Positions 1-10,360 of a stretch of DNA of 64,000 bases are shown here, in pieces (position 1 is the first letter of the stretch; every line of letters begins with the position of its first letter). The stretch lies in the NCBI GenBank assembly GCA_905221605.1, contig CAJNDS010000470.1, forward strand, positions 1 to 64,000, given 5' to 3'. The position numbers and the translations under genes are program-made. Source of the DNA: Symbiodinium natans (Eukaryota; Sar; Dinophyceae; Suessiales; Symbiodiniaceae). The notes below the pieces were generated by a model that worked only from the letters and a program-made list of their open reading frames with translations, was not told the origin of the DNA and ran no database searches.

Positions 1-67
1 AAAAAAAAACGGAAAAAACTACGGAAAAAAATCCCAGCCCAAACCCTAAACCCTAAACCCTAAACCT
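1..67 (+). repeat. A-rich start and CCCTAAA array (about 3-4 units)
   Basis: Poly-A-like sequence precedes three CCCTAAA units (41-66). These short units introduce the exon-like segment at 128. Confidence 0.7.
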
Positions 68-127
68 ACAAGTATCGCACACGAACTGCTGAGTGTAACC
101 CCCCCACTCCCCCCTAACACCTCCCAG

Positions 128-184
128 CTGCGAAGGCAACAGCTGGCAGCCGCAGGCGCACTTGGGGCGTTGCTTGCACTTAGA
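128..184 (+). CDS. Possible exon fragment
   Basis: An open frame LRRQQLAAAGALGALLALR follows CTCCCAG and runs into AATTTAGGGTTTAGG. C-type repeats precede it and G-type repeats follow. The donor is unclear. Confidence 0.3.
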
Positions 185-535
185 ATTTAGGGTTTAGGCT
201 TTAGGGTACTTATGAACCAAACACAACTGTACTTATACCTGTTGGGGTCCCTAATATAATATGGTACCCAACAAAATTTAGGGTGTCCTAAAAGGGACCT
301 TAATTTTCACAACCGCCCAAGTAGGTTTCAGGGTACAGGCTTGAAAATGGCCCTGCCTGAGCCCAATAGACCCTGGCGCCAGGCCTGGCATGCCTCTCAA
401 GGCCAATGGAAGGGGGGGTGGGGTGCGGGGGGGGGGTTTACGGTTTATAGGGTTTAGGGTTCAGGGTTTAGGTTTTAGTTCTTCCGTGTATCAAAAAGGA
501 AGGCTCTTTTTTTGCGCATGAGGAAGGAGGTCTGC
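185..535 (+). other. Intron-like: TTTAGGG units, inverted-repeat element remnant, G-run, more TTTAGGG units
   Basis: Repeats at 184-207 and 434-480 flank a stretch (210-330) similar to family D elements (CTTATGAACC..CTGTACTTATA). No open coding segment stands out. Confidence 0.4.
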
Positions 536-1100
536 ATATCTTCTCGAGAGTGGGCCGGCCTTGAATCCTAGGCAACTGCCACGCATGTGGCCTGAGACCA
601 TCAGAAACCACAGACGGCCCCATTTCACTACAGCAGCTTGCTGCCTTCGCTCGCATGTTTGGAGGGGGGGGGAGGGGGAGGGGGGACTGTATCTGAAACA
701 GCTGCATACATGAGTGACGTGCGGATTGGCAACAATCATGCTTGTCAGGATCCTTGCATCGAGGTGTCGGCGTGCAAGCCCAACCGACAACCCAAACACC
801 GCCGTGGTCCAGGCGAGCTAGCCCGGGACGCGCCCTTTGCTGGCGATGCGGCGATGTCCTCCACTGTGGCCTGACGCAGCTTGGGGAGGGAGGGGACCCT
901 GAACCCTAAACTCTAAACCCTACGGGGGTGGTGGCAGGGGGCGTATCGTACAGGGCCTAATTCAGGGGCTTGTGGCTGTAAGTCCTGGTGCTGCATTAGT
1001 GTGGCTATACCTCAGTGGGCTGGTAAGGCTTTCAGAGCTGCAGAAGCGCAGAGCGGTAAATGCTCCCATGCCCAATCTCGTTGAAGCAAGAGCTGCCACC
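536..1100 (+). other. No clear gene; G-rich run and degenerate CCCTAAA units
   Basis: 661-687 is a G/A run and 899-926 holds CCCTAAA variants. Short open frames exist, but I cannot support an exon. Confidence 0.3.
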
Positions 1101-1208
1101 CTAAACCCTAAATCCTAAACCACAAGCCCTAAACCCTAAACCCAGCCCCCCAAGGTACTAATTCTGGCACCTATCTCTGTACACTTTGAGCATGGCACTA
1201 AGGCCCAG

Positions 1209-1259
1209 GCGACCCCCTGGTGGGGGCGATCTGGATACGCCGCTTGACAGCAGTATCAG
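1209..1259 (+). CDS. Putative internal exon
   Basis: Acceptor GGCCCAG, frame DPLVGAIWIRRLTAVS, donor ATCAG|GTTTAGGG. A CCCTAAA array (1101-1144) lies upstream and a TTTAGGG array (1258-1296) starts exactly at the donor. Product unknown. Confidence 0.5.
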
Positions 1260-1823
1260 GTTTAGGGTTTAGTGTTTAGAGTTTAGGGTTTAGGGATGAA
1301 TACATTCACGACTTTACTATGACCAATTACTACAACAACAATGACAACTACTACTTCCACTACCAAGAATATTGCGAACGAGCGTGACAACTACTAGTTT
1401 CACCACCACCAGAGAAGGTTCTCCTTCATGTGCCAGAGCCCTGCTTGAATCTGTACTCGACCCGTAAACTCGGTCTGCAGCTGCTCTCCTGGAATCAGGG
1501 TTGAGGGTTTAGGGTTTAGGGTGAGCAAGCCCCAATGCCCGCGACTCCCGAATCATTGTACTTTGTGCGAGAGACAACAACACGAGACAAGATGCGAAGC
1601 GACCTCCCTCGCAGCTAGGCCCAATAGACAACCGGAAGAAAGCCAGTAGAACCCCGAAACAGTATGAAATAATTCCCGAAATCAAGCAAGAGAAAAAACA
1701 AAACATGCATACATAAATACATACATATCTATCTCATATTACATATAATAGAGTCTATTTGTTTATTTACCCTGAAATCCTGAACCCCAAGCCATGTAAG
1801 ATCATAGCAGTATGTATTTTGAG

Positions 1824-1903
1824 GCCACCTGGAACACCAGCCCGGATGCTTCTCCATCCGCCGACGGGCCATTCCGGGGTGACGGCGGCTGGCCCTGCAA
1901 AGG
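1824..1903 (+). CDS. Putative internal exon
   Basis: Acceptor TTTTGAG, frame ATWNTSPDASPSADGPFRGD..., ends TGCAAAGG before GCTTAGGGCTTAGGG, an apparent GC 5' splice site inside a G-type array. Degenerate CCTGAAATCCTGAACCCC precedes it. Confidence 0.55.
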
Positions 1904-2010
1904 GCTTAGGGCTTAGGGTTTGGGGTTTAGTAGGGTTTGTTTAGGGTTTAGGGCTTAGGGCTTAGGGCTTAGGGCTTAGGGTTTAGGGTGTATTTAGGGT
2001 TTAGGATTTA
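1904..2010 (+). repeat. TTTAGGG-type array with GCTTAGGG variants
   Basis: About a dozen imperfect units, several GGGCTTA; it begins at the apparent 5' splice site of the preceding exon. Confidence 0.8.
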
Positions 2011-2451
2011 GGGGTTATTTTGGGTGTAGTGTTTAAATCACTTCAGAAGCCAGAAAAACCTACTTTTTTTCTGTAGCCAATGAGAGTACACACCCCCCCT
2101 TTTTAGATTCTTAGGGAGCCTCCCCAGAAGAGGACTGACGGGATTCTTTAGGGAGCCCAAAACTGCGCAAGGGAGCGTTTTGGGCCGGTTTCGAGGCTTC
2201 GAAACCTTGAAGAAAAGGGCTTGCGTGACGCAGATACGTGAGTTCTTCGTTTCTTCTCTTCTGGGGTGTAGGGTTTAGAGTTTAGGGTTTAGGATGAACT
2301 CACAGAGACTGTTGCGACCTTTCTGCGGCACTTTTTTGGAACGCATGTGGCGAGATAGGTTCAGGCCCGGGCCCGGGCCAATTGCAAGTGAATCCCAGCA
2401 GGACACGTCCCCTTAAAGGCTTGCTTTTGTCAGTTGTCAATTTAGAGGGAC

Positions 2452-2553
2452 CCTAAACCCTAAACCCTAAACCCTAAACCCTAAACCCTAAACCCTAAAC
2501 CCTAAACCCTAAACCCTAAACCCTAAACCCTAAACCCTAACCCTAAACCCTAA
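2452..2553 (+). repeat. CCCTAAA array, about 14 units
   Basis: Near-perfect 7-bp units, ending just before the exon-like segment at 2587. Confidence 0.95.
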
Positions 2554-2586
2554 GCCGCAATTACTTGGCCACGAAGCCGAGGTGAG

Positions 2587-2675
2587 GTGATCCGGCCCCT
2601 CTTGAATCCCTTGCGTGCCAACATGGCCATGATGCCATCGTTCATGCAGGCCAGCCGGGCTCATGCCATCTTGGG
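2587..2675 (+). CDS. Putative internal exon
   Basis: Open frame VIRPLLNPLRANMAMMPSFM... between a CCCTAAA array upstream and GTTTACGAAAATAGGGTTTAGGG downstream, where a family C element start forms the donor. The acceptor (GGTGAG) is uncertain. Confidence 0.5.
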
Positions 2676-3035
2676 GTTTACGAAAATAGGGTTTAGGGTT
2701 CAGGGTGCAGGGGTTAGGGCATATAGATTTTCAAATAGTCGGATCCGTCTTATAAGACCCGATAAGGTACCCGGCCCTATCGGCATTCACATAGGCAGAT
2801 CTGCACAAGGTTTCAACCTTCAGCTTGCCTTAAGTTGCGTGTAGCCAAGCAGCATGTCGAGTCGCGAAGCACAAGAAAGCACGAAGGAGACGTGGATTTT
2901 GACTCTGACCTTTGTGCCCGGCAGCATCTGTTGCCAATTTGTGTGCGATGAGCAGCGTCGGCGTCGGTGCAGCTGCAGCATATAAGCTCCACGTTCACAG
3001 AGTCATGGCCCTAAACCCTAAACCCTAAACCCTAG

Positions 3036-3600
3036 GGACTCAAAGAACTATTTGCAATCAGGCGCGGGCGCCGCCCCCGCCTCCCCCACCACCACCGGGA
3101 CATGAAAGCTGGGTGGATGTGCCGCCCGGGGCTCAGCTGCTGTGAAAAGTTGGCAGAGAGCCCAAGTTGTTAGCCCAACACCGCTTAACTAAGGAATACT
3201 ATGCTATGTAGTGTTCTTAATTGAGGAGGATTAGACTATGCAGGGGTCTTGACTATGAGTTGAGGTCAACTCCTGTTTTTTTTTTTTTTTTGGGGGGGGG
3301 TTATAAGTATGGGAACTATACCTCTAGCGCTACTTAGAGTACTTATGACTCTACGTATAACCACCCATGAACCAACAAGTATTGTGTGCGACCACGAACC
3401 GCCGAATTCGGTCAGCACATCGTGGCTCAGAGGATGTCTAGGACGCTTAGAATCCTCGGCCCAACCTGGGACCCGTTGTGCCGGTATCTACTTACGGTTT
3501 AGTAGGAAGTACCCCTTGGTTAGTAGGTATACAGAGTAGGTATACAATCCTTAAAACTGTAGGTAAAGTGAGAGGGTCCCAGGTAAGCTCAACATGTCCT
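3036..3600 (+). other. No recognisable gene; T/G homopolymer junction and inverted-repeat remnant
   Basis: T15-16 followed by G9 at 3277-3300. Surrounding sequence (CTTATGACTCTACG, TATAAGTATGGG) resembles family B/D element remnants. A 76-codon open frame at 3309 has no gene-like features. Confidence 0.35.
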
Positions 3601-3605
3601 GGCCC

Positions 3606-3676
3606 CAACCTAAACCCTAAACCCTAAACCCCAAACCCCAAACCCTAAACCCTAAACCCTAAACCCTAAACCCTAA
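3606..3676 (+). repeat. CCCTAAA array with CCCCAAA variants
   Basis: About ten units preceding the exon at 3711. Confidence 0.9.
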
Positions 3677-3710
3677 CATAGAAGCCCACAAACCTCCAAA
3701 CCCAAACCAG

Positions 3711-3754
3711 GTTCGGAATGGCCCCTTCCAGCCTGCGGGCCGCGACCTCTTTTG
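3711..3754 (+). CDS. Putative internal exon
   Basis: Acceptor CCCAAACCAG, frame VRNGPFQPAGRDLF, donor TTTTG|GTGCGTTTTAGGGG. A CCCTAAA array lies upstream and a TTTAGGG array (3760-3905) downstream, the standard arrangement in this window. Confidence 0.6.
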
Positions 3755-3759
3755 GTGCG

Positions 3760-3905
3760 TTTTAGGGGTTAGGGTTTCGGGTTTAGGGTTTAGGGTTTCC
3801 GCGACTGTTGCTAAGACTTTCCGGCCAGGACATCATAGCCCGGATGCAACAAGGGTTTAGGGTTTAGGGTTTCGGGTTTAGGGTTTAGGGTTTAGGGTTT
3901 CGTCC
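3760..3905 (+). repeat. TTTAGGG array in three blocks
   Basis: Blocks separated by short unique pieces (3808-3850, ending CAACAAG|GGTTTAGGG). Confidence 0.85.
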
Positions 3906-4400
3906 AGATGCAAAAAAGAGGGTTTATAAAGGTTCAAAGTGTAGGGTTTAGGGTTTTGGCGTAGAGACACGGGTAAGGATTGGGGTGGTGAGGTCACAAA
4001 TGTTCGAGTGCGCACTGCGCAGACACTGTGATGCTTACGTATAGATGTTTAGAGGCTTTTGGCTGCTACTGGTTGAACCCGGAAGGACACTATCACTAGG
4101 TCCCTAGAAGTATCGGGTATATTCTCAAGGGGGTTGGGACTTCAGGACTTGCCATCTCGTGCATTTCTCGTATGCAAGTTCCAGGCGTTTTGGCTGGCTC
4201 TTCTGTGTGGGTTTTGAGGTGCGACAGGTCCTGAGGAAGTTGGGAGTTTTTGTTTAACAGGCATATGGTCAGTTCCCTCAATCCCAGTTCGGACACCGTA
4301 CTTCATGAGTACAGTGATCGCAATGGCGACGTGACCCACATAGGGCACCTCATGCCTTATGTTAAGCAGAGCCACTGAAAATACGGTCTGCGGTCTGCCT
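3906..4400 (+). other. No supported gene
   Basis: A few TTTAGGG units (3918-3955), then unique sequence with short open frames only. Confidence 0.3.
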
Positions 4401-4406
4401 TGTCAG

Positions 4407-4490
4407 GTTACCCCTGACCCGTTTGGGGTTGACCTGATCAGCAAGGAGGATAAGGACAAAAAGAAGAAAAAGAAGAAGGACCGCTGTAGG
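4407..4490 (+). CDS. Putative exon, lysine-rich
   Basis: Acceptor CTTGTCAG, open frame VTPDPFGVDLISKEDKDKKK... continuing through a run of seven lysines to DRCR and possibly further. Possible GC donor TAGG|GCCTGG. A reversed family B element follows at about 4505-4600. Confidence 0.5.
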
Positions 4491-4504
4491 GCCTGGGCCT
4501 TCAT

Positions 4505-4620
4505 GATTAGAATAGGGTTTTGGGGGTTATCATAGTATAAATTTAAAAGGGGCCATCAGGGAACAAAAATAGCAATTATTCCGCCCCCCCCCCCCCACCC
4601 CCCCCCATCTTTGTAGGTTT
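4505..4620 (-). mobile_element. Family B short inverted-repeat element, with C-run
   Basis: AGAATAGGGTTTTGGGGGTTATCATAGTATAA resembles the reverse of the family B element at 62180-62284. It contains the homopolymer run at 4582-4608. Confidence 0.4.
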
Positions 4621-5032
4621 GGGTGTTGGGAGCCGGTGCGATTCCTCCAAGTTGTTTCGGGGGTGAGGTTGCATTGTGCCGAGGGCTTCTGGATTGCTAG
4701 GAGCCCCGAGACCGAGACAGGCTGGCTGATGGCGGGAGACTCTTTGCACGCAAGAGGGGCATGTATATCCCCTCCTCAACGACCCCACCCGATAGCCTGG
4801 TAAGGCAAAAAAAGAAAGAAATTTGGGCCTTCTTTTGGGCTGGGAGTAGTCAAGTCAGGCTGGCATAGGAGAATTCCCATGAGAGAAGGGCTCGTTGAAC
4901 TCTTAGCTGGCGCATGGACCTGGTGCTTAGTGAGCCTCAAGTTTCATCCATTCCCTTGGAGGCTTTACGAGGATATCTTACTTAAGAGTATCCGGTCCCT
5001 AAGAGTCCCTAAGCCCTGCACCTCTCAACGTA

Positions 5033-5088
5033 GAGGATTTCAAGTGCTATACAGAAGCAAGGGGGTGAAGGTTGCAGAGGCATCCCAA
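5033..5088 (+). CDS. Possible internal exon
   Basis: Frame GFQVLYRSKGVKVAEASQ after CAACGTAGA, ending CATCCCAA|GTAAACG. No adjacent array upstream. Confidence 0.4.
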
Positions 5089-5717
5089 GTAAACGCTGGC
5101 GTGACCTGAGCTCAGACCGCGTCAGCGTGACAACAACATCCTTGGGCGGTGTAATCCAAGTATCTATCCTGACAGGTAATTCCTAAACCCTAGACAGCCT
5201 GGGTTCAAAAAGGGTTTAGGGTTTAGGGCCGTCACTTGCCTCGGCCTCAGGACGGGTTCAACAAAGGGCTTTGGGTTGTACTCCCTCAATACATGTAAAT
5301 TTTGATTAGGGTTCTGGTTATTTGTATGATGGGCTTCGATTATGCATCCTGCATATTCTATTTTACATGATACTCGATATTAAAGAACAAATTCACAGTG
5401 TGATTCAGAGGGTCGAGAGGTAGGTACCTAGGGAACCTTAGGGAAGCTTAGGGAGCCTTAAGGAGTAGTGGGGAGGCCCCTAAACTCTAAACACCCCATG
5501 CACCCCCCTCGCTCAAGAACCCTATAATTAATTAATAGCGCGTTCGGAACCGTAACACGAAGCCTCCAGTATCCTAGCCGCCAAGCCAAGTGTGCCCCAG
5601 CTGGCAAAATAGGTTTAGGGTTTAGGGTTTAGGGTTAAAACCCCAAACCCCCCAAAAGCCTATATCGAACCCTCTTAACCCTGAGTCAAAACAACCCCGA
5701 ACCCTTTGAAACCAAAG

Positions 5718-5801
5718 GCAAAGAGGCCCGCGAAGAGATCTCCACCGAGATTGACGCGGTACTTAGCTTGCCTGGGTCCAACCTGCAGAAGGCAAGGGTT
5801 T
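5718..5801 (+). CDS. Putative internal exon with GC donor
   Basis: Acceptor ACCAAAG, frame KEAREEISTEIDAVLSLPGS..., end CTGCAGAAG|GCAAGGGTTTAGGG. The residue pattern is coiled-coil-like. C-type variants (CCCTGAGTC, CCCGAACCC) precede and G-type units follow. Confidence 0.6.
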
Positions 5802-6119
5802 AGGGCTTAGGGGCACAGACTTTCAAATTTTCAGGGGTTCAGGGTTTGGAAGTTCAGGGCATAGTTTGCGGCCATGATTGGTGACAACTGGAAAATGAAA
5901 ACTTATCACGAAAGCTAGGTCAATGTTGATAACCTCAAATTTGCTTGGTGGCAACCTCGCTTGCACTACCCCTCGCGGCTTTCTTATAGTTTCCCTTGAT
6001 CAGGTGTAAGCCGGCCGTGTAAGGCATCCTATACCCTAAACCCCAAACCCCAAGACATACAGCCCACCTACCCGACCCGCCGACCCCAGAGCTGAAAAAA
6101 ACCGAACAGCACACCGCAG

Positions 6120-6234
6120 ACCTTACCCCTAAACCCCAAACCCCAAACCCCACACCCCAAACCCTAAACCCTAAACCCTAAACCCTAAACCCTAAACCCT
6201 AAACCCTAAACCCTAAACCCTAAACCCTAAACCT
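6120..6234 (+). repeat. CCCTAAA array with CCCCAAA start
   Basis: About 15 units; immediately upstream of the exon at 6248. Confidence 0.95.
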
Positions 6235-6247
6235 TTCAAAGTGGCAG

Positions 6248-6344
6248 GGCGACTTCGACTCGGGGGTTCGAAGATATCTTGGTGCACTGCGAGGCTGCCA
6301 GAATGGCAAGCCGTGACCTGAGGATCACGGCGGTCGGGTTTGAG
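6248..6344 (+). CDS. Putative internal exon
   Basis: Acceptor GTGGCAG, frame ATSTRGFEDILVHCEAARMA..., donor TTTGAG|GTGTTGGGGGTTTAGGG. It ends in phase 0, and the next exon (6748) starts in phase 0. A CCCTAAA array lies before and a TTTAGGG array (6353-6437) after. Confidence 0.6.
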
Positions 6345-6352
6345 GTGTTGGG

Positions 6353-6437
6353 GGTTTAGGGTTTAGGGTTTAGGGTTAGGATTTAGGATTTAGGGTTTAG
6401 GGTTTAGGGTTTAGGGTTTAGGGTTTAGGGTTTAGGG
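6353..6437 (+). repeat. TTTAGGG array, about 12 units
   Basis: It starts a few bases after the donor of the exon at 6248-6344 and is followed by a family A element. Confidence 0.95.
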
Positions 6438-6510
6438 ATGCTCCCCCTTCTATTAACAGTGCTTAATCGGGATTCTAGTACCCCCTATTCTGGGTATTGC
6501 TTTTGGATAA
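6434..6510 (+). mobile_element. Family A element, 5' part
   Basis: GGGATGCTCCCCCTTCTATTAAC...GGGATTCTAGTACCCC matches the family A elements at 25103 and 62662. Confidence 0.6.
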
Positions 6511-6747
6511 CCTTAAATTGCCCTTCTTTCCCTCAGTTCTGTAACTTGTCGGGTCCTTGTGGGGGGGTTAAGGCCTAAACCATAAACTTTCGAGGCACTG
6601 TGGATTCCCATTCTCTAAGTTATGGCCAGTTTGGGTTCAGGGTTTAGGGTTTACGGTTCCCGGACGCAAAAAATTGTGTTTTAGTGTAAAAAGGGGCCCT
6701 TTTCAAAAGGGACCAGAATGCCCTAAACCCTAAACCCTAAACCCCAG

Positions 6748-6806
6748 TGTGCTGCACTCAGGCAGAAGGTGAAGGACGCCATGGCCGGGCGGCCCAAAAC
6801 CCTAGG
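6748..6806 (+). CDS. Putative internal exon
   Basis: Acceptor CTAAACCCCAG at the end of a CCCTAAA array (6721-6744); frame CAALRQKVKDAMAGRPKTL; donor CTAGG|GTTTAGGG. Frame-compatible with 6248-6344 across a 403-bp intron. Confidence 0.6.
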
Positions 6807-6901
6807 GTTTAGGGTTTTGGGTTTAGGGTTGCTTAGGGTTTTCTGGCATTTGTTAGGGTTTTAGGGTTTGCTTTGGGGTGTATGGCCTCCTACTCCACGA
6901 G

Positions 6902-7018
6902 GCCATGCTCCACCACTACACGGCTCAGAAGATGAGATCGGCGGTAAAGAATTGGCCCGCCTACTTGCTGCTTGGCTGCCCAATGGTTGTTTTGGCCTCT
7001 TCGGTTGGACTGCCACTA
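6902..7018 (+). CDS. Putative internal exon
   Basis: Acceptor CTCCACGAG, frame HAPPLHGSEDEIGGKELARL... open for 38 codons, donor ACTA|GTAACTCC. TTTAGGG-type units precede it. Confidence 0.5.
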
Positions 7019-7252
7019 GTAACTCCCTTACATTGTAGCCACGAGAGCAACGTTCGGGACGAAAGGGTAGCTGTACCGAGTTTTTGGGCGTTTACAAGCA
7101 GGCCAGGCAGGCTCAGGCAGGCGATTTGTACCGGGACATTGCTTTAACATACTACTATCGCGATTACTACTATTCTTATGATTTTTTTTTCTTTACGATT
7201 ATTGTTACTATTGCAGCAGGCCGGGGCGGCTCGGGAGGGCAGCGGTGCCCAG

Positions 7253-7323
7253 ATGAAGCTTCCGGTACAAGGTTTCACAATTGGCGGGCCACGCGCGCAG
7301 TTGCACGTCATACACATACGGGC
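7253..7323 (+). CDS. Putative exon joined in frame to 7422-7528
   Basis: Acceptor GGTGCCCAG, frame MKLPVQGFTIGGPRAQLHVI..., ending CGGGC|GTTTACG. Two bases remain and are completed by the first base of the next exon. The intron between is exactly a family C element. Confidence 0.65.
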
Positions 7324-7421
7324 GTTTACGAAAATTAGGGACCCCGAATACACACCCCCAAATAGCCCTGTTAATAAGGACCCCAATAAGGTAACCCTAA
7401 CTTCGGAAACCCCCATGTTAG
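7324..7421 (+). mobile_element. Family C element acting as a complete 98-bp intron
   Basis: It begins GTTTACGAAAATTAGGGACC and ends TTCGGAAACCCCCATGTTAG, so its inverted ends supply both GT and AG. Removing it joins 7253-7323 to 7422-7528 in a protein-like frame, which identifies family C as introner-like. Confidence 0.6.
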
Positions 7422-7528
7422 GGCTCTAGAGCCCAAGTTCCAGGAATTTTTCTGTTCAGGAGTTTATTTACGGGATGCGCTACAGCCCGAAACTCCAGCC
7501 GCAGAATCCTGGAGCTTCAGTCCACAAG
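7422..7528 (+). CDS. Putative exon joined in frame to 7253-7323
   Basis: In the spliced phase it reads ALEPKFQEFFCSGVYLRDAL... and then QPETPAAESWSFSPQ, with donor CCACAAG|GTGTCGG. Product unknown. Confidence 0.6.
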
Positions 7529-7937
7529 GTGTCGGAGTATGTTGTTCTTTTCGGAAAAGTCGGAGTTGCAACAAACCCCTTCCCCAACCTAACATAACGC
7601 CGGCTTTCTTGACCGCGCCAAACTCATAGCACCAACCCCAAGAAACGAATGAACACTATGCCTTCTCTCCTTCTGCCGCAATATGAAAAAAAACAATCCA
7701 GGTGTGCTGCCCAAAGCCCAAAGCCTTACCCCTGCACCTCAAAACTTGCTCCATCGGATCAGAGACCCCTTGAGTCAGCATAGACAAACAGCAAAGCGCT
7801 CCCTGTCCCAACACAGCAGCTTCAGATCCTCGTGGCTTGGTTTTACGGACGGGGCTGCGGTGGTGCTTGAAGTGGTAGTTTTGTTTTTTTTGGCGCCCCT
7901 GAGAACACCAAGAACTTCAGGTCCAGTGTAAGCCATA

Positions 7938-8146
7938 CGGGGGCTTACGAAAATAGGGGACCCCCAAACTAGACCCCCAAATAGTAGGATCCCCTTATAA
8001 TCTATATTCTATATCCCCCTTGGGAATGCTTTTGTTTATATAAAACCCAAGAGGGGATTAAAAAAAACATTTTGTTAAGGTTCTAAGGGGAGTATAGTAA
8101 TCAGGACCCCAATAAGGTACACCTAATCTCGGAAACCCCGATAGGG
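7938..8146 (+). mobile_element. Family C element, long copy
   Basis: It starts GCTTACGAAAATAGGGGACC and ends CTAATCTCGGAAACCCCG. The internal segment CCCTTGGGAATGCTTTTGTT is also found near 23590, so longer family C copies share an internal region. Confidence 0.5.
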
Positions 8147-8450
8147 TGGTGTTCGCCGTTTACGACTTTGCCAACTCCCTGGTCTGTCGTTTCCCTCAAG
8201 ATCAAAGAGCTCACTCAGGTCAACAGGGCTTGTTCTCGCGGAAAATACAAGTTAAACCGGTCAACCTCTAATATAGGGGCCTTAATATTCAGAATATCAT
8301 GATATAGGGACCAAAAGGGAGCAACATCAGCAGTTCTTCCGACCCCTATATTGCTCCATCCCAACCATCAGACCAACTCTCGCTGGTAAGTCGGGTGAGC
8401 AATATAGTTCAGGTATTGCCCGGAGCCTTGCCTGCGCGTGCGCCAGTGTC
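8147..8450 (+). other. No supported gene; AT-richer unique sequence
   Basis: It contains GACCCCTATATTGCTCC and related motifs suggestive of another short element, but no clear borders. Confidence 0.3.
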
Positions 8451-8451
8451 C

Positions 8452-8524
8452 CTAAAGCCTAAACCCTAAACCCTAAACCCTGAACCCTAAACCCTAAACC
8501 CTAAACCCTAAACCCTAAGCCCTC
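8452..8524 (+). repeat. CCCTAAA array, about 9 units
   Basis: Includes CCCTGAA and CCCTAAG variants. Confidence 0.9.
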
Positions 8525-8530
8525 AACCTG

Positions 8531-8650
8531 ACGGTGTTCAAGGCCCATCTCTTGGTGATGTTGGGGCTCTCCCTCTCTGAAAGTCTCAACCGACTTCCCC
8601 TGAAACTCTGCTGGTTCAAGTGCAAGGCTGACGCTGCTGAAGCGCTTTGA
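8531..8650 (+). CDS. Possible exon
   Basis: Open frame TVFKAHLLVMLGLSLSESLN... for about 37 codons after a CCCTAAA array, with a TTTAGGG array at 8717-8770 downstream. Borders unclear. Confidence 0.35.
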   Translation, partial: TVFKAHLLVMLGLSLSESLNRLPLKLCWFKCKADAAEAL

Positions 8651-9269
8651 GCCAGGGCTTCTCAGCAAGGGCGCTGGCAAAGGTGACCGATGCTTGGATG
8701 CTTTTGGAAGGGGGGGAGTTTAGGGTTTATAGGGTTTAGGGTTGAGGGTTTGGGGTTTGGGGTTTTAGGGGCCTCGCGAAATCCGGGCTTTTTCAGGGTT
8801 TCTTGCGTTCAGGGGAGTTCTGCATTTTCAGGCAATTTGTAACATTTAGGCAACCTTGGGACGCGCAATGGGCTTTTTCTCAGCGAAAATCATTTCTTCA
8901 ACCGCGTAGTCGTTGAGAGTATACCACATTGCTTCCAGCGGGAAGCAGCAGCAGAGAGACTGTTCTGTCCTGTGGGTTGAAGGAGGTGTGTGTACCTAAG
9001 CCCTCAACACGAAACTTCCTAAACCATCCTCAGCCCGAAGCCAAAAACCCTAAACCCTAAACCCTAAACCTGTCGCGGTAGTTCCAGGGTGCGAGTTGAG
9101 GGAGGGTTCAATTTTCTGGTGTTGGGGCCTCAGTGATGCGCGTGGCTGAGTAGTGTCAGTCAGCCTGGCGTTTGTTTTTCGGGTTTAAGGGATCACTAGA
9201 AGGCAAAGCCGCTATGTAGATGCAAGATTTCAACCCTAAACCCTAAACCCTGAACCTAAATCCCGCCAG

Positions 9270-9314
9270 ACAATGGGTTCCGAGTCTGCACGGCAGCATC
9301 CGAGTGCAAGTGCG
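9270..9314 (+). CDS. Putative internal exon
   Basis: Acceptor TCCCGCCAG, frame TMGSESARQHPSASA, donor GCGA|GTTAGGGTTTAG. C-type units (9235-9256) before, G-type array (9317-9357) after. Confidence 0.5.
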
Positions 9315-9763
9315 AGTTAGGGTTTAGAGTTTGGGGTTTAGGGTTTAGGGTTTAGGGGTCGTGTCCGCACGCATGTTTCTGCCATTTCGGTGTCTCGTTT
9401 CCATTACGATCCGACACCGGCTTAAATTGCAGCGATGAAAACAACCCTAAACCCTAAAGCCTAAACCCTAAACCCCACTATAAAGAGCTCATCAGTTTTG
9501 GTCTTTCTCGTTGACATCGTTGCTGTCGACATTAGTGCGTGCGCGACCCCCACCGGGCGGTTGTGCCCACACACGCATCGCCCCGAAGCCAGACGTGGGT
9601 TCCCCTCAGTTCCGGGAGATTCCTTAAGTCATAATCGTATAGTAGGGACCCCAGCGTGATTTACGGATACTTAAGGAGTACGTCCTTCATGCATGTGTAA
9701 CTAAATGGGTTTCTTTGGAAACCATCGCTGGCCAAGGAAAGGGGGATGATTCCAGAAGGCCAG

Positions 9764-9838
9764 TGGATCCGCGGCGCTTTGTGGCCTGGGTTATCAGATG
9801 CCTTTGCCCAACTTGAACCCCACGAAACCTTCTGCGAG
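9764..9838 (+). CDS. Putative internal exon, 25 codons
   Basis: Acceptor GAAGGCCAG, frame WIRGALWPGLSDAFAQLEPH..., donor TGCGAG|GTAATAGG. Phase 0 at both ends. Confidence 0.6.
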
Positions 9839-9985
9839 GTAATAGGTGAAGACCGTAAACCCAGAAGCATAGGGAGGGCAGAGCTTCGGGTCGAATTCGT
9901 CAGTTCTCGGCTAGTGTCAAAAAGTGCACGAGTTCCGCTGACCTGGCAATGTGCGTAATTCAGGCTTCAGGGTCTGCCTCGGGCG

Positions 9986-10160
9986 CAGGGTTTAGGATTT
10001 GGGGTTGGGGGTTTAGGGTTTAGGGTTAGGGTTTAGGGTTTAGGGTTTAGGGTTTAGGGTTTAGGGTTTAGGGTTTAGGGTTTAGGGTTTAGGGTTTAGG
10101 GTTTAGGGTTTAGGGTTTAGGGGGGTTTAGGCTTAGGGTTTAAGGTTTAAGGTTTCGGAC
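9986..10160 (+). repeat. TTTAGGG array, about 20 units
   Basis: Long near-perfect block beginning after GGGCGCAGGG, with degenerate ends. Confidence 0.95.
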
Positions 10161-10238
10161 CCAAGAGTCCCTTGGCTGCTACATGAGGATGCTGACTGTT
10201 GTGTTCGCTAGGGGGGCTAGGAGGTGGAGGTACAGCCA

Positions 10239-10293
10239 GGGTTTAGGGTTTAGGGTTTAGGGTTTAGGGTTTAGGGTTTAGGGTTTAGGGTTG
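10239..10293 (+). repeat. TTTAGGG array, about 8 units
   Basis: Starts at TACAGCCAG|GGTTTAGGG. Confidence 0.9.
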
Positions 10294-10360
10294 CCTTCCA
10301 TCCCATCAGCTGGATTTGCATCTACTGGTGAGAAGGGTTTAGGAAGTTTCGGGCACAAGG

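Noticed and set aside
2453-2553. CRISPR array
   Set aside because: The 7-bp units have no spacers; this is eukaryotic telomere-type DNA.
6796-6812. Telomere-telomere fusion point (AACCCTAGGGTTT)
   Set aside because: A fusion should read TTTAGGG followed by CCCTAAA. Here the order is reversed, and the junction is explained by an exon end followed by a G-type array.
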